Shown: positions 10,887-17,838 of the stretch, piece after piece | Position numbering within the stretch: the first letter of the stretch is position 1 | Layout of the letters: every line of letters starts with the position of its first letter | Virus record (IMG/VR): IMGVR_UViG_3300050015_000864 | Location: 1-26,942 of that record | Strand: one strand, 5' to 3' | DNA from: a virus | DNA length: 26,942 bases | Translations under genes and position numbers: made by a program | Notes under the pieces: generated by a model | The model's input: the letters and a program-made list of their open reading frames with translations, nothing else | Told to the model about the DNA's origin: nothing | Databases searched by the model: none

Positions 10887-11305
10887 AAAACCAACTCCTA
10901 TGGAATGAATCGCTTGAAACTGGTATCGTTGAATTAGATATTCAGCATAGAAACCTTTTCAACATATTTAAGATTCTACGCGATGCTATTGAAAACAAAA
11001 AATCTTCATTAGTTATTAAATACATTATTGAAGAGGTAGAACGATACGGAGAGTATCACATAAATGCCGAAGAAGAGATTCTAAGAAAATATCAGGTATT
11101 AAGTGAATCCCATTATAGGGAACACGAAAGCTTCAAAAAAATCGTTCATGATTTTAAAGAAAGATATATCACAACCCCAGATAATATTTTAGCTGAGGAA
11201 ATTTCTAAATATCTCTATAGCTGGGTAACGAATCATATCATGAAAATTGATATGGAAGACATTCGGCTTCTGAATGAAGAATTTAAAAAAGCTGGAAAGC
11301 TTTAA
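10883..11305 (+). CDS. Bacteriohemerythrin
   Basis: A small O2-binding or O2-sensing four-helix protein with a di-iron site, 140 aa. Every expected ligand is present in order: H22 (DIQHRNLF), H59 and E63 (HINAEE), H77 and H81 (HYREH), H118 and D123 (HIMKID). The N-terminal WNESLETG matches the family. Length is typical. It is the last gene of its unit, with a strong terminator right after. A phage might use it to bind oxygen, nitric oxide or iron in the infected cell; this is inference. Confidence 0.93.
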   Translation: MKNQLLWNESLETGIVELDIQHRNLFNIFKILRDAIENKKSSLVIKYIIEEVERYGEYHINAEEEILRKYQVLSESHYREHESFKKIVHDFKERYITTPDNILAEEISKYLYSWVTNHIMKIDMEDIRLLNEEFKKAGKL

Positions 11306-11307
11306 AA

Positions 11308-11345
11308 AAGATCCCAAATTATTTTTTAGTTTGGGATCTTTTTTG
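11308..11345 (+). terminator. Rho-independent terminator
   Basis: AAGATCCCAAA pairs perfectly with TTTGGGATCTT around an 11-nt loop, followed by T. It closes the hemerythrin unit. Confidence 0.88.
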
Positions 11346-11353
11346 TACATTTG
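11343..11353 (+). promoter_or_regulatory. Bacteroidota-type promoter box
   Basis: TTGTACATTTG, with TACATTTG at 11346-11353, lies immediately behind the terminator and 20 nt before the ATG at 11374. Confidence 0.55.
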
Positions 11354-11373
11354 TCCTATATAAATGACGACAC

Positions 11374-11655
11374 ATGGAAGAAATGGATCCCAGAGACGTA
11401 AAAGATAAAGATGGCAACATCGTTATGAACTGTACTGGTTACGAAGCTTATCTCAAAGAAAACGGAAAACTCAGCTTAAAAGGAATGAAAAGAGGAGACC
11501 AGATTGAGGTTAGTACTTACTGGGGGAGCAAAAGAGTCGTAGTAGATGGTTTCGAGGATAATCATATTTTCTGCGATGATGATGGTGTTGAAATGTGTGT
11601 TGCTTTACAACAGGATTCTGGAAGACTTATGTTTGTTGATAGAACTGAAAGATAA
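11374..11655 (+). CDS. Hypothetical protein, 93 aa
   Basis: Short, probably beta-rich and acidic. The segment GMKRGDQIEVSTYWGSKRVVVDGF looks like an SH3 or Sm-like small barrel. No known catalytic residues. It has its own promoter after a terminator and overlaps the next gene by one base. Confidence 0.55.
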   Translation: MEEMDPRDVKDKDGNIVMNCTGYEAYLKENGKLSLKGMKRGDQIEVSTYWGSKRVVVDGFEDNHIFCDDDGVEMCVALQQDSGRLMFVDRTER

Positions 11656-11834
11656 TGGCAAAAGAAACCGAATTACACAGAGCTATAATGAGTAGCCGAG
11701 AAATCTCCTTCGAAGAAGCAGATGATTTGATTGCTGAAATGAAAGAACGATTCAAAGAAGGGGAAGACCCGGAAGAGGTTCTTTTAAGCGAAGGATATGA
11801 ACCTGATTACGTATTTGATATATTATTTGACTAA
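11655..11834 (+). CDS. Hypothetical protein, 59 aa
   Basis: A short acidic helical protein (MAKETELHRAIMS to EDPEEVLLSEGYEPDYVFDILFD in parts). The start overlaps the previous stop (TAATG) and its own stop overlaps the next start (TAATG), so it lies in a coupled run. Its size and the perfect junctions support it as a real gene. The function is unknown. Confidence 0.6.
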   Translation: MAKETELHRAIMSSREISFEEADDLIAEMKERFKEGEDPEEVLLSEGYEPDYVFDILFD

Positions 11835-12079
11835 TGAAAACATTTGAAGAAATCGACATTACTGCTCCTCTTTTGAAAGAGGAATTCTTCATGTTATTTG
11901 ATACTCAGCTTCCATTAAATGATGCTGAAAAGAAGAAAATAAATGAAGACTATTTTCCCTTATATGCTTTATTTATAACTGATGGCGGAGTTACGCCGGA
12001 AGTAGCATTTGAAGCAACCAAAACAGTTTTTTATAGTCAGGAAACTCAGATTAAAGAACGTCTCGATGGAAAAATTTGA
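11834..12079 (+). CDS. Hypothetical protein, 81 aa
   Basis: An unrecognised acidic and helical protein. It contains LFDTQLPLNDAEKKKINEDY and GGVTPEVAFEATKTV. No membrane segment or metal site is visible. It is joined to neighbours by overlaps at both ends (4 bp or less upstream, 14 bp downstream). Confidence 0.55.
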   Translation: MKTFEEIDITAPLLKEEFFMLFDTQLPLNDAEKKKINEDYFPLYALFITDGGVTPEVAFEATKTVFYSQETQIKERLDGKI

Positions 12080-12398
12080 AAATACAGGAAAAACAACCCA
12101 TTGCGATGCATTGGGAAATCCTATTGAAATAGGCAAGGCTTATGGTTTTTCTAAAAATGTAAACGGTCTTACCCAAGTCATAATAGGGGTTGCTAAAAAA
12201 CTTACTGATCATGGGGTAACTCTTACCGTAATCAGTTCTTGCAAAGCTCTTTATGATTATGATTCGGAACCTGAAGAAACAAAAGCATCTGTAACAACTC
12301 GAGGAATGATGATGTTTCCTATTCCGCCAGCGAAAACTCGTAATCCCGGGACATTTATTCATGGAAACAACAACGGGTTTGCTCATTTGGATGATTAA
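12066..12398 (+). CDS. Hypothetical protein, 110 aa
   Basis: The N-terminal part HCDALGNPIEIGKAYGFSKN with later TQVIIGVAKKLTDHGVTLTV looks like a small beta-barrel of the kind found in many short phage proteins. I use the ATG at 12066, overlapping the previous gene by 14 bp. An earlier in-frame ATG at 12009 would overlap by 71 bp. The C-terminus is rich in Gly, Pro and Asn. The function is unknown. Confidence 0.55.
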   Translation: MEKFENTGKTTHCDALGNPIEIGKAYGFSKNVNGLTQVIIGVAKKLTDHGVTLTVISSCKALYDYDSEPEETKASVTTRGMMMFPIPPAKTRNPGTFIHGNNNGFAHLDD

Positions 12399-12504
12399 GA
12401 TTTAACCAGAATTTAACAAAAACTTCAAAACTATCTCTAAAACTAGCATAAAAAGAGTGTCCAGAGAGAAGGTAAGAAGGTTACTTATAATAGAAAGGAA
12501 AGAA

Positions 12505-12999
12505 ATGGCAACAAATTTCATGACGACTAAGTTCGATAAGTGGTTAAACAGAGATGTTAAAACCCACAAAAAAGGAGTAACCTTAATCCATTTATTTCAC
12601 GAAGTATGGAGAACCGGAAAACTCAATGAGAAAAAAGATAAACCAGCTCACCTGGTTATCTATGATCCCCATGATAAACAATACGATGTTTATGGGCAGG
12701 AAGCTTTGGATTTAATGAGTGCCTACACTCGCGAATTTCGTGGATGCATGAGAGTCGATCCAGCCAAAGTAAAAATCTATATCTTATCTTCAATCCTTGA
12801 TAAAAAGGAAAACTGGTGCTTTAATCTTTCGGAAAAACCAGCTGTTGATGCTATGATCAAAGTTATTTATAACAACGGAACGATCAAAGTTATCAAATCT
12901 ACAGGTAACTGGGAGCCTGAAGTTATTGACAGAAAATACTCAGAGGATACTTCTATACCTCAAACAATTTACCCGGTTGCTTATAAATGCAAACAATGA
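12505..12999 (+). CDS. Hypothetical protein, 164 aa
   Basis: A soluble mixed alpha/beta protein starting MATNFMTTKFDKWLNRD. I recognise no family. The ATG at 12505 follows an A/G-rich stretch (AAAGGAAAGAA). A GTG at 12457 in the same frame would add a basic 16-residue tail but is less likely. About 100 bp of AT-rich non-coding DNA before it may hold a promoter. The stop overlaps the next start (ATGA). Confidence 0.58.
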   Translation: MATNFMTTKFDKWLNRDVKTHKKGVTLIHLFHEVWRTGKLNEKKDKPAHLVIYDPHDKQYDVYGQEALDLMSAYTREFRGCMRVDPAKVKIYILSSILDKKENWCFNLSEKPAVDAMIKVIYNNGTIKVIKSTGNWEPEVIDRKYSEDTSIPQTIYPVAYKCKQ

Positions 13000-13244
13000 A
13001 AAGCGATAAAAAATACGTCGTTTTAGAACATCTAACCCTACCAGATAGAGGTTTTAGATTTTTCACTGCCAATACGGAAGATAATACTCACGGACGTAAT
13101 GGGGAACTTTGGTATAAAGAAGTTCTTTTTACCGATAGCACCAAGGAAGCTCAGGAGGCATGTCGAAGTCTTGGCGAGGTTCCATCCATGCATGAATTGG
13201 AAGAATATTATAGAAACTTATTAGAACAAGAAAATGAAAATTAA
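12996..13244 (+). CDS. Hypothetical protein, 82 aa
   Basis: An unrecognised protein with MKSDKKYVVLEHLTLPDRGFRFF and a helical acidic C-terminus. The start at 12996 forms an ATGA overlap with the upstream stop; another ATG at 12987 is possible. It overlaps the next gene by 11 bp. Confidence 0.55.
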   Translation: MKSDKKYVVLEHLTLPDRGFRFFTANTEDNTHGRNGELWYKEVLFTDSTKEAQEACRSLGEVPSMHELEEYYRNLLEQENEN

Positions 13245-13473
13245 AGGTTATGTACTCGTTGGGGTTTCCAGAGGGGTTTCCAGAGATGTAAATTTTTACT
13301 TCTCTAGATCTCAGGAAAAATTTGTGGATAGTGTTATGAAATTAAATCTGTCTGATCTGGAAGAAGAACCAAGCGGGGTTGGCCCAACTGAGATGCTTAA
13401 GATAAGACAGGATTATCCGCTTATTGATAGTATCAAAGGATATGCTAAAATCAAAATTAAAATAAAGCTATGA
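13234..13473 (+). CDS. Hypothetical protein, 79 aa
   Basis: Begins MKIKGYVLVGVSRGVSRDVNF, probably a short beta-sheet protein, and ends in alternating Lys and Ile. No domain is recognised. It sits in an overlapping gene run (11 bp upstream, 4 bp downstream). Confidence 0.53.
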   Translation: MKIKGYVLVGVSRGVSRDVNFYFSRSQEKFVDSVMKLNLSDLEEEPSGVGPTEMLKIRQDYPLIDSIKGYAKIKIKIKL

Positions 13474-13814
13474 ATAGAAGAAACTTGCGTAGAATGATTC
13501 TACTTTTAGCCACTGCTGTTGCTATAATTCTAATGTTATCCAGCTGTATGTGCAAAGGGATGCCCGATGATGCAGTAACAGTCACCACGAATTTTTATGT
13601 TACCGATGTTTATGTCGGCAAATATTCTAAGGTAAAGGGATATATCATTTACAAAGATATAAAAATCCCAGCTGATAATGGTGGTTCTGGATATTATAGT
13701 TTAACTGAAGGAAGCGTTGTTCCGGTAACAATTAGTATTGCTATAGAGAATGATGGGTATAATTCTGTTACTCTTAGAACTTCCGCTCTGGATTTAACCA
13801 AATACATTCAATAA
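13470..13814 (+). CDS. Predicted lipoprotein, 114 aa
   Basis: A basic start (NRRNLRR), a hydrophobic core (LLLATAVAIILML) and the lipobox LSSC with C26 make a clear lipoprotein signal, so the mature protein would be lipid-anchored. The rest is beta-rich (TVTTNFYVTDVYV, then VVPVTISIAIEN). Phage lipoproteins at the cell surface often block superinfection; that role here is inference. It overlaps neighbours by 4 bp and 1 bp. Confidence 0.78.
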   Translation: MNRRNLRRMILLLATAVAIILMLSSCMCKGMPDDAVTVTTNFYVTDVYVGKYSKVKGYIIYKDIKIPADNGGSGYYSLTEGSVVPVTISIAIENDGYNSVTLRTSALDLTKYIQ

Positions 13815-14014
13815 TGGAATTCAATACATGCGGCACTTGTGGTGCTAAAAATGGAAGAGCAGGTCCTCTTATAGCTACAGAAAAAAGCAATCGGGTTTTT
13901 GAATGTATGAATTGTCATGATACCAGGGAATCTGGAGAAATTACTATTCATACGAATCTATCCAGAACTGATGCAGAAATTGAAAAAACAATGAAAATAC
14001 TTGATACAAAATGA
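13814..14014 (+). CDS. Small zinc-ribbon protein, 66 aa
   Basis: Two CxxC pairs, CGTC near residue 6 and CMNC near residue 31, form a classic four-cysteine zinc ribbon. The helical acidic tail contains NLSRTDAEIEKTMK. The target is unknown. Its stop overlaps the Thg1-like gene by 4 bp, so they are likely coexpressed. Confidence 0.7.
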   Translation: MEFNTCGTCGAKNGRAGPLIATEKSNRVFECMNCHDTRESGEITIHTNLSRTDAEIEKTMKILDTK

Positions 14015-14883
14015 AAGACGAATTAGGTGACAGAATGAAGGGTAATTACGAAGACAGAACTCGTTTCTCCCTTCCAAGAAGAACATATACAATTATCCGA
14101 GTTGACGGAAAAGCATTTCACACATTAACAAAGGGGATGTGTAAACCGTTCAGCGTAGATTTTAAACAAAACGTATTTGCTGGTTTTATGGACAAAACAG
14201 CAAAAGCTTTATGCGAACATATTCAAGGAGCTCAGTTTGCTTTTGTTCAGTCCGATGAAATCTCAGTTTTGTTAACTGATTTTGAAAAGACTACAACTGA
14301 TGCATGGTTTGATGCCAATATTCAGAAAATGGCTTCCGTAGCTGCTTCAATTGCTACAGCTGCTTTTAACAAAGCTAGACTGATAAGAGTTTTCGAGGAA
14401 TTCCCCAATACATTTGATATTGAACCTGAATTGGATTGCTATACTGTTGCAAAAATGATCGATATGGTTAAAGTTGGGGAATTTGATGCAAGAGTATTTA
14501 CTATCCCGGATCCAATAGAAGTTGAAAACTACTTTATATGGAGACAAAAAGATGCCGTAAGAAACTCTGTTTCGATGGCCGCTAAATCTCTTTATTCAAC
14601 AAAAGAACTCGAAGGAGTATCTTCTCAGGGAAAACTGGATTTGATTCACGATAAAGGAGAAAATTGGAATGATCTCCCCGATGGATTTAAAAGAGGACGT
14701 TTAATATCTTACAACTATTCTTTTGATCTTGAAACTGCTCCTTTAAATACTGGATCCTTTAAAGAAGAACACCAAATGGTTGAGGGGGTTTCCAGAGGAG
14801 CTTGGGAAGTTAATCCTGCTCCGGATTTTCTTAAGGAAAGGGATGAGTTGAGAGACCGTATTCCAAAAATAGAAGTAAATTAA
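14011..14883 (+). CDS. tRNA-His guanylyltransferase (Thg1-like)
   Basis: Thg1 enzymes add nucleotides in the 3'-to-5' direction: G-1 onto tRNA-His, and in Thg1-like proteins also repair of 5'-truncated tRNAs. The metal-binding motifs are present: IRVDGKAFH (D32) and QSDEISVLL (D82, E83). ARPRR-like basic residues are replaced by a shorter N-terminus (SLPRRTYTI). Length, 290 aa, is normal. Two tRNA-His genes here already encode G-1, so a 5' repair role for other tRNAs is as likely. It overlaps the zinc-ribbon gene by 4 bp and ends before a promoter. Confidence 0.9.
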   Translation: MKDELGDRMKGNYEDRTRFSLPRRTYTIIRVDGKAFHTLTKGMCKPFSVDFKQNVFAGFMDKTAKALCEHIQGAQFAFVQSDEISVLLTDFEKTTTDAWFDANIQKMASVAASIATAAFNKARLIRVFEEFPNTFDIEPELDCYTVAKMIDMVKVGEFDARVFTIPDPIEVENYFIWRQKDAVRNSVSMAAKSLYSTKELEGVSSQGKLDLIHDKGENWNDLPDGFKRGRLISYNYSFDLETAPLNTGSFKEEHQMVEGVSRGAWEVNPAPDFLKERDELRDRIPKIEVN

Positions 14884-14915
14884 TTTTTTTACTAAGGATT
14901 TTTGTTGTACATTTG
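14883..14915 (+). promoter_or_regulatory. Bacteroidota-type promoter, probably leaderless
   Basis: A T run followed by ACTAAGG, then TTGTTG and the box TACATTTG at 14908-14915. The ATG at 14920 is four bases later, as at 1557. Confidence 0.65.
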
Positions 14916-14919
14916 CTTT

Positions 14920-15447
14920 ATGAATAAGTATTTAATCTACGGACTTTATTGCCCATTTACCGATAACTTACATTATGTCGGACAAAGCAGTACCGGAATG
15001 ACGAGACCCAAATCTCATATGACCGGAAGAAGTTCAAAGAAAATAGGTGAATGGGTTGACCAATTAAAATTTTTAGGATATAAGCCTATAATTAAAATAC
15101 TTGAAGAATGCTCAAAAGATAATCTTGATGAAAAAGAAAAATATTGGATTAAAAAATCCAAAGATGAGGGGGCATATCTTTTAAATGTTGTGTACAACAA
15201 AACTGAGAAGATATTATTTCAAAAAGAATATGAATTTAGTGATGCGGATATTTTAACTATTGCTAAAATAATTCGAGAAACCCGCCACAAATTAGATATT
15301 CGTCAAGAGGATTTATGCGAAGCAGCAGGAATTACTCGTCCAACTTTATACATGATTGAAAAAGGAAACAATAAAACAGTTTATAATAATTTGAAAAAGG
15401 TTTTGGGGATTTTGGGATTTGAAATTACGATTCGAAAAAAATCATAA
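14920..15447 (+). CDS. GIY-YIG nuclease fused to an XRE helix-turn-helix
   Basis: A 175-aa protein. The N-terminal GIY-YIG domain has YLIYGLY and LHYVGQSS, an ERK-like acidic segment (LDEKEKYWIKK) and LLNVVYN. From about residue 108 an HTH_3 domain follows: IRETRHKLDIRQEDLCEAAGITRPTLYMIEKG in parts, then a terminal segment typical of Bacteroidota XRE proteins. A promoter four bases before the ATG fixes the start; a TTG at 14902 is less likely. Such a fusion may be a nuclease that controls its own transcription. It lacks the start-codon hairpin of the HEGs. Confidence 0.85.
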   Translation: MNKYLIYGLYCPFTDNLHYVGQSSTGMTRPKSHMTGRSSKKIGEWVDQLKFLGYKPIIKILEECSKDNLDEKEKYWIKKSKDEGAYLLNVVYNKTEKILFQKEYEFSDADILTIAKIIRETRHKLDIRQEDLCEAAGITRPTLYMIEKGNNKTVYNNLKKVLGILGFEITIRKKS

Positions 15448-15500
15448 CGTCAAATATCTTTTACAAAGGCCCCGGTAAATTCGCAAATATAATTGACATT

Positions 15501-15773
15501 ATGGAAAATACTACATTTGACAATAAACAAAAGGAACTTAGGGAACAACTCATGGCAAGACCTACCCCGGTTCACTTTACTTACAGAAAAGCTGATGGAA
15601 CTATCAGAGATGCCATTGGTACCCTTCGTCCCGGATTAATTCCGGTAAGCAAAGAACCTAAGTCTCCTAATTTAAACGACAATCCAAGTCTTAATCTGAG
15701 ATATTATGATCTTCAGAAAGAGGCTTGGAGGTCTTTAACACAGGATTGTTCAATTATAAATATTTTGGACTAG
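15501..15773 (+). CDS. WYL_2/Sm-like SH3-barrel protein (DUF2693-like)
   Basis: The segment VHFTYRKADGTIRDAIGTL followed by RYYDLQKEAWRSL near the C-terminus is the signature of small Sm-like SH3-barrel proteins common in Bacteroidota and their phages. Length, 90 aa, fits. The function is unknown; nucleic-acid binding is presumed for the family. The upstream spacer has AT-rich promoter-like sequence. It ends TAG. Confidence 0.72.
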   Translation: MENTTFDNKQKELREQLMARPTPVHFTYRKADGTIRDAIGTLRPGLIPVSKEPKSPNLNDNPSLNLRYYDLQKEAWRSLTQDCSIINILD

Positions 15774-15781
15774 GTTAAATG

Positions 15782-15817
15782 ATGGAACAAAACTTTTTAG
15801 AAGATTTTGATATATAA
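15782..15817 (+). CDS. Possible 11-aa remnant or leader before HEG4
   Basis: The frame MEQNFLEDFDI ends in the left arm of the HEG4 hairpin. By analogy with the guanylate kinase fragment left of HEG5 it may be the truncated start of a gene HEG4 entered, but no re-supplied copy is visible downstream. Confidence 0.2.
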   Translation: MEQNFLEDFDI

Positions 15818-15850
15818 TACAAAAACAATATTATGTTTTATGTATATCAA
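15807..15850 (+). promoter_or_regulatory. Start-codon hairpin of HEG4
   Basis: Two alternatives exist. ATATAATA (15812-15819) pairs with TATTATGT (15829-15836), 8 bp including one T-G to the start codon. TTGATATA (15807-15814) pairs with TATATCAA (15843-15850) enclosing it. The promoter-like TATATAATA is in the left arm. Confidence 0.52.
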
Positions 15851-16411
15851 TTAAGTTCTTTATCTTACGGGGTTTTTTATATTGGAAAAGGAAAAGGAAA
15901 CAGAATGTACCGGCATAGTGAAATAGCTCGGGGAAATTCTATTAATAGGAAAACTAATATTCATTTGTATAACCGAATTTTAAAAATTATTCAGTCAGAT
16001 GAAAAATTGGTTTATAAAAAAATATTTACTTCTGAAAATGAGGAGGAATGTTTAAAAGTTGAAATCCAATATATTAAGGAATATGGAACTTTTCATAAAG
16101 TTAAAGGAATTAAGCGAGGCCCTTTATTAAATTTGACACTAGGTGGAGAAGGAACTTCCGGATATACATTATCCGAAGAGACAAAAGAAAAAATGTCAAA
16201 AGCAAAAAAAGGAAAAAGTTTGCCTAAATGGTCGGATGAGTCGAAAGAAAAGTTGTCAAAAACAAATATGGGGAAGAAGGGATTCTGGGAAGGAAAAAAT
16301 TTATCCGAAAAAACAAAAGAGAACATGAGCAAATCTCATCTTGGAAAAAATAAAGGACCCATTTCTGAGAAACGAAGATTAGCTATTATAGAAGGAATGA
16401 AAAAATATTGA
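15833..16411 (+). CDS. GIY-YIG homing endonuclease (HEG4)
   Basis: A free-standing nuclease, 192 aa. The GIY half is YVYQL (residues 3-7) and the YIG half FYIGKGKGNRMYRH (from 16), with the conserved Arg next to it. The acidic residue is in ENEEECLKVE (about 60-70), then LLNLTLGGEG. From about 110, four NUMOD3-like repeats (SEETKEKMSKAKKGK and similar) bind DNA. The TGA stop lies inside a 10-bp inverted repeat that closes the following RNA domain. This placement recalls HEGs inside group I introns, but the gene has its own promoter-like hairpin. Confidence 0.88.
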   Translation: MFYVYQLSSLSYGVFYIGKGKGNRMYRHSEIARGNSINRKTNIHLYNRILKIIQSDEKLVYKKIFTSENEEECLKVEIQYIKEYGTFHKVKGIKRGPLLNLTLGGEGTSGYTLSEETKEKMSKAKKGKSLPKWSDESKEKLSKTNMGKKGFWEGKNLSEKTKENMSKSHLGKNKGPISEKRRLAIIEGMKKY

Positions 16412-16609
16412 TACAGAGAATTCGTCGCACTACGGTGAGAAACTTCAGTCCATCACAGCTGAAAGCGGGAGATCTAACTAATCGTTAATACCGCTGAGAG
16501 ATGCAACTTAAACAGACTTAGACTAAAAGCTGATCAATGATAGTCGGGTTAAGGCCAATAGACAAATGACGAAATAAAGCAAAAGACTGGGTACGCTCAT
16601 ATCAATATT
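16404..16609 (+). ncRNA. Stem-closed structured RNA domain, weakly group I intron-like
   Basis: AATATTGATA (16404-16413) and TATCAATATT (16600-16609) form a perfect 10-bp closing stem around about 186 nt with no gene. Inside, AGCGG/CCGCT (P4-like), CAGCT/AGCTG (P3-like) and GACTA (16521-16525)/TAGTC (16541-16545, P7-like) occur in the order of a group I core. AGACTAAA and ATAGTCGG resemble the R and S boxes. However, only 15 nt separate the P7 strands, leaving a very short P8, and no exon junction can be defined. Confidence 0.38.
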
Positions 16610-16613
16610 AAAT

Positions 16614-16721
16614 GGTTTCGTAGCTTAGGGGCAGAGTACTGGCGGAACATGCGGGGAGCGAGAGATCGTCCGTAATGACCTAGAGGCATACGGGGCGGAG
16701 GTTCGATTCCTTCCGAGACCA
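16614..16721 (+). tRNA. tRNA-like sequence with interrupted anticodon region
   Basis: The acceptor GGTTTCG/CGAGACC (one G-T), the D arm GCTT/GAGT, the T arm GGAGG-TTCGATT-CCTTC and A73 are all good. Between CTGGC (27-31) and the T arm lie about 52 nt where 17 are expected, so about 35 nt are extra. These contain GCGA-GAGA-TCGT and CCGTA/TACGG hairpins. No anticodon loop can be chosen. It is too short for a group I intron. It could be a tRNA with a small insertion, or tRNA-derived RNA with another job. Confidence 0.55.
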
Positions 16722-16734
16722 CAAAAATTAAATT

Positions 16735-17268
16735 ATGAACACAAAACAGATTGCAGTTACAGGAGATTTGGCTTTAGGGAATTCGGTAAAACCCCTTTTG
16801 AAAAATACAGAACTTTATTGCGAAGTCTGTAAAGACTACACTGAACACGAAGAAGGTGAAATCACAAAATGTATGGTTTGCGGCTCCGTCTATCGGAATG
16901 TTAAAAGATATATCATCTGCGGTAAACCTGATAATGCAGAAGTAATTGCAGCTCGCGAGGCATTATTGGACAAAGAACCCGATGTTATTATCATCGATGA
17001 AGAGGTTGCTTGGAAACATAAGGTTAAAGGATTTTCTAACAATCCATTCCAATCTCGCCCAACAATGCCAATCTATCCTAATCCCGAATTATTTCAGGGT
17101 TTAGAAGATATGAGATATGATCATCTTTCCAAAAGAGAAAGAAATGCTGTTATTGAGCCGGTTCGTACCGAACCTAAATACCAAAGGAACGAACCATGTC
17201 CTTGCGGTAAAACCGACGATAATGGTAAGAGATTAAAATACAAAAAATGCTGTGGAAAAAATGGCTAA
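16735..17268 (+). CDS. Zinc-binding protein with C-terminal SEC-C motif
   Basis: A protein of 177 aa. The N-terminal zinc ribbon is CEVC and CMVC (about residues 29-50). The C-terminus ends PCPCGKTDDNGKRLKYKKCCG, a SEC-C metal-binding motif as found at the end of SecA and in many adaptor proteins. The middle is acidic and proline-rich. It may act as an adaptor to the host Sec or ribosome machinery; this is speculative. It starts 13 nt after the tRNA-like sequence. Confidence 0.72.
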   Translation: MNTKQIAVTGDLALGNSVKPLLKNTELYCEVCKDYTEHEEGEITKCMVCGSVYRNVKRYIICGKPDNAEVIAAREALLDKEPDVIIIDEEVAWKHKVKGFSNNPFQSRPTMPIYPNPELFQGLEDMRYDHLSKRERNAVIEPVRTEPKYQRNEPCPCGKTDDNGKRLKYKKCCGKNG

Positions 17269-17482
17269 GAAAGAAAAAAGAATCAAAAATCAGGACATTA
17301 TTGATTTCCGATATTGGCTAATCAATCAGATGTATCCCGGATCAGTTCCCGATACTTCAAGCACTTCTTTTATTGTTAATGGAAAGAAAAGAGAAATGGA
17401 TCCGTATGAAAGAGCAGTCTATGATGAAGTGCTGCTTCAGTTTAACAGTCACTTTGGAGTAAGAGGTTATGATATAGGATAA
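17261..17482 (+). CDS. Hypothetical protein, 73 aa
   Basis: MAKKEKRIKNQDIIDFRYWL, then PGSVPDTSSTSFIVNGKKREMDPYERAVYDEVL: a small alpha-helical protein without recognised family. I choose ATG 17261, which overlaps the SEC-C gene stop by 8 bp; a GTG at 17252 is less likely. Confidence 0.55.
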   Translation: MAKKEKRIKNQDIIDFRYWLINQMYPGSVPDTSSTSFIVNGKKREMDPYERAVYDEVLLQFNSHFGVRGYDIG

Positions 17483-17484
17483 TT

Positions 17485-17838
17485 ATGGCTATAAATTTTG
17501 CAGAGTTAGATAAGGAGCTCAAGGAGGGTCCGCTAACAAGAGACGAATTATTAATCATTGAAAGATTTGAAAATCAGATCGACAAAGATATAAAAAGACA
17601 ATATACTGGAAACAACTCGGTTCATATTTCTGATCATCAAGTTGAGTTTACTTTTGACTCAATACAGGATCGTCAATTAAATCTTCCTTATGCCCGAAGA
17701 AAAATCATGACAAAAGAACTTTTGAATCGATATGATAGAGCTGGATGGAAAGTTCAGAAGGATTCAGGTGGAGAAGATGATGGCCCAAATCGTCCAGCAA
17801 TTCCATTTTACGTATTCACAGGCAAAACCTTAAGATAA
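17485..17838 (+). CDS. Hypothetical protein, 117 aa
   Basis: A soluble acidic protein. The central region, with RRKIMTKELLNRYDRAGWKV, resembles a small alpha/beta unit seen in phage proteins that end in beta strands (FYVFTGK). The function is unknown. It overlaps the next gene by one base. Confidence 0.55.
   Translation: MAINFAELDKELKEGPLTRDELLIIERFENQIDKDIKRQYTGNNSVHISDHQVEFTFDSIQDRQLNLPYARRKIMTKELLNRYDRAGWKVQKDSGGEDDGPNRPAIPFYVFTGKTLR

Noticed and set aside
11363-11407. Start at ATG 11363 before the 11374 gene
   Set aside because: That frame meets a stop after 14 codons.
16614-16721. tRNA-Sec
   Set aside because: Length alone suggested it, but there is no TCA anticodon and the acceptor is 7 bp, not 8.
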